42,257 nucleotides of DNA. Origin: Streptomyces globisporus. Lineage in GTDB: Bacteria; Actinomycetota; Actinomycetes; Streptomycetales; Streptomycetaceae. The position numbers were made by a program, and so were the translations under genes. Below the pieces are notes generated by a model. That model saw only the letters and a list, made by a program, of their open reading frames with translations, ran no database searches and was not told the DNA's origin. The stretch lies in the NCBI RefSeq assembly GCF_003501885.1, contig NZ_QWFA01000094.1, positions 5,873 through 48,129 of the forward strand, given 5' to 3'. Shown here one piece after another: positions 39,439 through 42,257 of the stretch (position 1 is its first letter; every line of letters begins with the position of its first letter).

Positions 39439-42207
39439 GTGGCGTCCCTCGAAGCGATCCCCGACGAGCTCGGTCGGCTCATGAAGTACTTCCCGGAGAC
39501 TCCGGTCGAGGAGCGCCCCGAATTCCACCGGGCGGCCAAGGACTTCCTGGCCCGTGCCGCCCCGAAGGTCGTCCGGCAGTTCTCCCCGATGGCCCGGGTC
39601 AAGTGGCACCTGGCGGCCAGCGGCCGCGGCGACGAGCTGGTCGACCTGCTGCACTACGAGCGCGAGAACCCGGGCGCCTTCTCCGTCCGCGGCCTGCGGC
39701 GCGCCCGCATCGAGCTGCCCGGCGTCGAGAGCTCCTCGCTCCCCTCCTCCGTGCGCAACTTCAACCGCAGCGAGCTCCCCGTACGCGGCAAGCTCCTCGG
39801 CCTCGCCTGGGAGGACGGCAAGCTCCAGATCAAGGGCTACGCCTACATCCCCAACGTCCCCTCGGCCACCGGAAAGCGCTCGCTGCGCGTCGCCGTCCTC
39901 CGCCGCCAGGGCAGCCGCTCCACCCTCCCGCTGCGGCTGCGCACGGTCCTGGAGCCCCGCGCCACCGCCGAGGCCAAGGGCGCCCTGCACAACTACGACT
40001 GGTCCGGCTTCGAGATTGCCGTCGACCCGTCCCGCCTCCGGGTACGCGGCCAGTGGCAGCCCGGCACCTGGCGCCTGGGCATCGGCATCCCGCGCCCCGG
40101 CGGCATGTCCGTCGGCAGCATCACCAAGAACAACGCGGGCGCGGCCGGACACAGCCTCACCCGGATCCTCGACGACGGCGTCCGCCTCGTCGCCGGCTTC
40201 GACCGCAACCGGCTGAGGCTGTCCGTCGACGTCGTCCCGGCCGAGATCATCGCCCAGGAAGCCGACGGCGACACCCTCACTGTCACCCTGCGCTCCCGCG
40301 TCACCACCCCCGCGGGCAAGTACCCCACCGCCCTGCGCATCGACCACGAGCCCAGCGGCTTCGCCACCGACCTCCCGCTCCAGCAGGGCGAGACCGGCGC
40401 CGACGGCTGGCTCCGCCACACCGCCCGGCTGCCCCTGGCCGCCCTGCCCGTCGACGGCGTGCAGCCCGGCAAGGCCGTCAAGTACCGCACGCTCATCGTC
40501 TTCGCCGACGGCACCACCCGCCGCGCCACCAACGGCACCGGCCCCGTCACCGGCGTACACCCGCTGCCCGAGGGCCGCGAGCTGGCGATCCTCACCGACG
40601 GCGCCGGCAACTTCACCCCGCAGGTCCGCACGGTCCAGCCGGTCGTCGACGGCGTCGAGTGGAGCGCCGACGGCGAACTCGTCCTGACCGGCGTCTACAC
40701 CGGCCCCGCCGAGCAGATGAAGATGGTCCTGCGCCACACCGGCCGCAACGAGGACCGCCCGCTGCCCGTCGAGTTCGCCGACGGCCGCTTCACCGCCCGG
40801 CTGCGCCCGGACACCATGCCCACCTACGAGGGCACCGTCCCGCTGCGCGCCGGCCGCTGGATGCCGCGACTGCGCCGCACCACCGAGTGGGACCACACCC
40901 GCGACCTGCCCGTCACCCTCCGCCCCGACCTCGTCGGCACGCTCCCGCTGGCCCACCGGGGCGAGCACCGCACGTACACCGTCGAGCGGGTCGACTTCGA
41001 CCGGATCTTCGTGGAGTCCGGTCCGGTCCTCGGCCCCGAGCTGCGCGGCGCCTACCGCCAGCGCCTGATGCGCGACGTCTACACCCCCGAGCAGCGCAAG
41101 CTGCCGCTGCGCGAGGCCGTGCTCTACAACAGCTTCGGCGGCAAGCAGTTCTCCGACTCGCCCCGCGCGGTCTACGAGGAGCTCAAACGCCGCGGCACCG
41201 AGGTCGAGCACATCGCGATGGTCCACGACCAGCAGGTCGTGCTGCCGCCCGGCGTCCGGGGCGTCGAGTGGGGCAGCAAGGAGTGGTACGAGGCACTGGC
41301 CCGCAGCCGGTACGTCGTCACCAACGGCGGCATCCGCGAGTGGTTCGTCCGCCGCGAGGGCCAGGTCGTCGTCCAGACCTGGCACGGCACCCCGCTCAAG
41401 CGCATCGGCGCCGACCTCCTCGGCACCCCCAAGGCGAACCTGGCCTACATCGCGAGCCTCCCGCAGCGCTCGCGCCAGTACAGCCTGTTCATCACGCCGA
41501 ACGCCTTCACCACACCGATCATGACCAACTCCTTCCGCCTCCAGTGCGAGGTCCTGGAGGCGGGCTACCCGCGCAACGACGTCTTCCACGCCCCCGACCG
41601 CGTCAAGCGCGCCGCGGCCGTACGGGAGAAGCTCGGCATCCCCGCGGGCAAGAAGGTCGTCCTGTACGCACCCACCTGGCGCGACGACCAGCGCTACGGC
41701 GGACGCCGCTTCAAGCTCGACAACCAGATCGACGTCGAGGCCGCCCAGCGCGAGCTCGGCGAGGACCACGTCCTGCTCTACCGCAAGCACCACAAGGTCC
41801 TCGACTCCATCCCCGGCGCCGGACAGGGCTTCGTCTACGACGTCACGTACTACCCGGACATCGCCGACCTCTACCTGATCGCCGACGTGATGATCACGGA
41901 CTACTCCTCGGTGCTGTTCGACTTCGCGCACTCCGGGCGTCCGATGCTCTTCTTCACGTACGACCTGGAGCACTACCGCGACACCCTGCGCGGCTTCTAC
42001 TTCGACTTCACCTCCCGCGCCCCCGGCCCGCTGATCAAGACCTCCGAGGACCTGGTCTCCGCGATCCGGAACATCGACGCGGTCAGCGAGGAGTACAAGG
42101 AGAAGTACGCCCAGTTCCGGGTCGACTTCTGCGAGCCCTCCGACGGCCGCGCCTCCGCCCGCGTCGTCGACCGGATGCTCGCCGTCAAGGACGAGCAGCA
42201 GAGCTGA
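39439..42207 (+). CDS. Large TagF/TarL-family CDP-polyol polyolphosphotransferase with N-terminal beta-rich extension
   Basis: A 922-residue protein. The C-terminal part (about 500-915) is the Glyphos_transf GT-B fold: LYNSFGGKQFSDSPRAVYEEL, VVTNGGIREWFVRREGQ and QTWHGTPLKRIG (His649). ITPNAFTTPIM, EAGYPRNDV, VVLYAPTWRDD, LYRKHHK (His784) and MITDYSSVLFDF follow. The two His match the catalytic pair of TagF. The first 490 residues look like several beta-sandwich units (KLQIKGYAYIPNV; ELVLTGVYTG) without GT2 motifs. The enzyme would polymerise polyol phosphate, plausibly ribitol phosphate given the CDP-ribitol gene. GTG 39439 has GGAAAGG ten bases upstream; in-frame ATG 39403 is possible and would add 12 residues. 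Only 50 bases of non-coding sequence remain after it. Confidence 0.88.
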   Translation: MASLEAIPDELGRLMKYFPETPVEERPEFHRAAKDFLARAAPKVVRQFSPMARVKWHLAASGRGDELVDLLHYERENPGAFSVRGLRRARIELPGVESSSLPSSVRNFNRSELPVRGKLLGLAWEDGKLQIKGYAYIPNVPSATGKRSLRVAVLRRQGSRSTLPLRLRTVLEPRATAEAKGALHNYDWSGFEIAVDPSRLRVRGQWQPGTWRLGIGIPRPGGMSVGSITKNNAGAAGHSLTRILDDGVRLVAGFDRNRLRLSVDVVPAEIIAQEADGDTLTVTLRSRVTTPAGKYPTALRIDHEPSGFATDLPLQQGETGADGWLRHTARLPLAALPVDGVQPGKAVKYRTLIVFADGTTRRATNGTGPVTGVHPLPEGRELAILTDGAGNFTPQVRTVQPVVDGVEWSADGELVLTGVYTGPAEQMKMVLRHTGRNEDRPLPVEFADGRFTARLRPDTMPTYEGTVPLRAGRWMPRLRRTTEWDHTRDLPVTLRPDLVGTLPLAHRGEHRTYTVERVDFDRIFVESGPVLGPELRGAYRQRLMRDVYTPEQRKLPLREAVLYNSFGGKQFSDSPRAVYEELKRRGTEVEHIAMVHDQQVVLPPGVRGVEWGSKEWYEALARSRYVVTNGGIREWFVRREGQVVVQTWHGTPLKRIGADLLGTPKANLAYIASLPQRSRQYSLFITPNAFTTPIMTNSFRLQCEVLEAGYPRNDVFHAPDRVKRAAAVREKLGIPAGKKVVLYAPTWRDDQRYGGRRFKLDNQIDVEAAQRELGEDHVLLYRKHHKVLDSIPGAGQGFVYDVTYYPDIADLYLIADVMITDYSSVLFDFAHSGRPMLFFTYDLEHYRDTLRGFYFDFTSRAPGPLIKTSEDLVSAIRNIDAVSEEYKEKYAQFRVDFCEPSDGRASARVVDRMLAVKDEQQS

Positions 42208-42257
42208 GCCCACCGGCCGCCCCCGCCCCCTGCCCGTTCCGCTCGGTGGACGTCACG

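Noticed and set aside
39085..42213. A long minus-strand open frame opposite the large TagF-family gene
   Set aside because: Low-complexity Val/Asp/Gly-rich translation without any family motif; the plus strand encodes a clear TagF domain.

Overview
The window is high-GC actinobacterial chromosome. Gene order (clpX, valS, folC, DUF4233, ndk, mreB, mreC, mreD, PBP2, rodA, a radical-SAM gene, a DUF2344 gene, an RNase E/G with long arms, rplU, rpmA, obgE), GTG starts and leaderless-type promoters point to a Streptomyces or very close relative. No rRNA, tRNA, CRISPR, insertion sequence or phage gene was seen.

Layout. Positions 1-305 are the 3' end of clpX, facing a convergent gene for a Pro/Gln-rich, single-pass membrane protein (380-1369, minus). 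From 1508 almost everything reads rightward: valS, folC, a small four-helix membrane protein, ndk, then the elongation/spore-wall module mreB-mreC-mreD-PBP2-rodA (6997-13378). A CYTH-CHAD protein follows. Next are the TIGR03960 radical-SAM protein and the DUF2344 protein, separated by an unusual repetitive membrane protein (16984-18219). Then comes a 1403-residue RNase E/G.

The accessory content is a cell-wall glycopolymer locus cut in two by the ribosomal/GTPase block rplU-rpmA-obgE. The left half (23899-31188) encodes a DegT-type aminotransferase, a Gfo/Idh/MocA sugar dehydrogenase, a GT4-like and a TarS-like GT2 glycosyltransferase, a UDP-HexNAc 6-dehydrogenase and, on the minus strand, a WbpD-like left-handed beta-helix acetyltransferase. 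The four sugar enzymes match, one for one, the WbpA/WbpB/WbpE/WbpD route from UDP-GlcNAc to UDP-2,3-diacetamido-2,3-dideoxyglucuronic acid. The right half (33959-42207) encodes a fused CTP:ribitol-5-phosphate cytidylyltransferase/reductase, a membrane-anchored TagF-like polymerase candidate, a second TarS-like GT2 and a 922-residue TagF-family transferase with a long N-terminal extension.

Together the two halves suggest synthesis and decoration of a poly(polyol phosphate), probably ribitol-based, wall polymer, plus a diamino-uronic-acid building block. The locus sits beside the Mre/PBP2/RodA wall-growth module. The function of the combined locus is inference; the family assignments rest on motifs read in the translated sequence.
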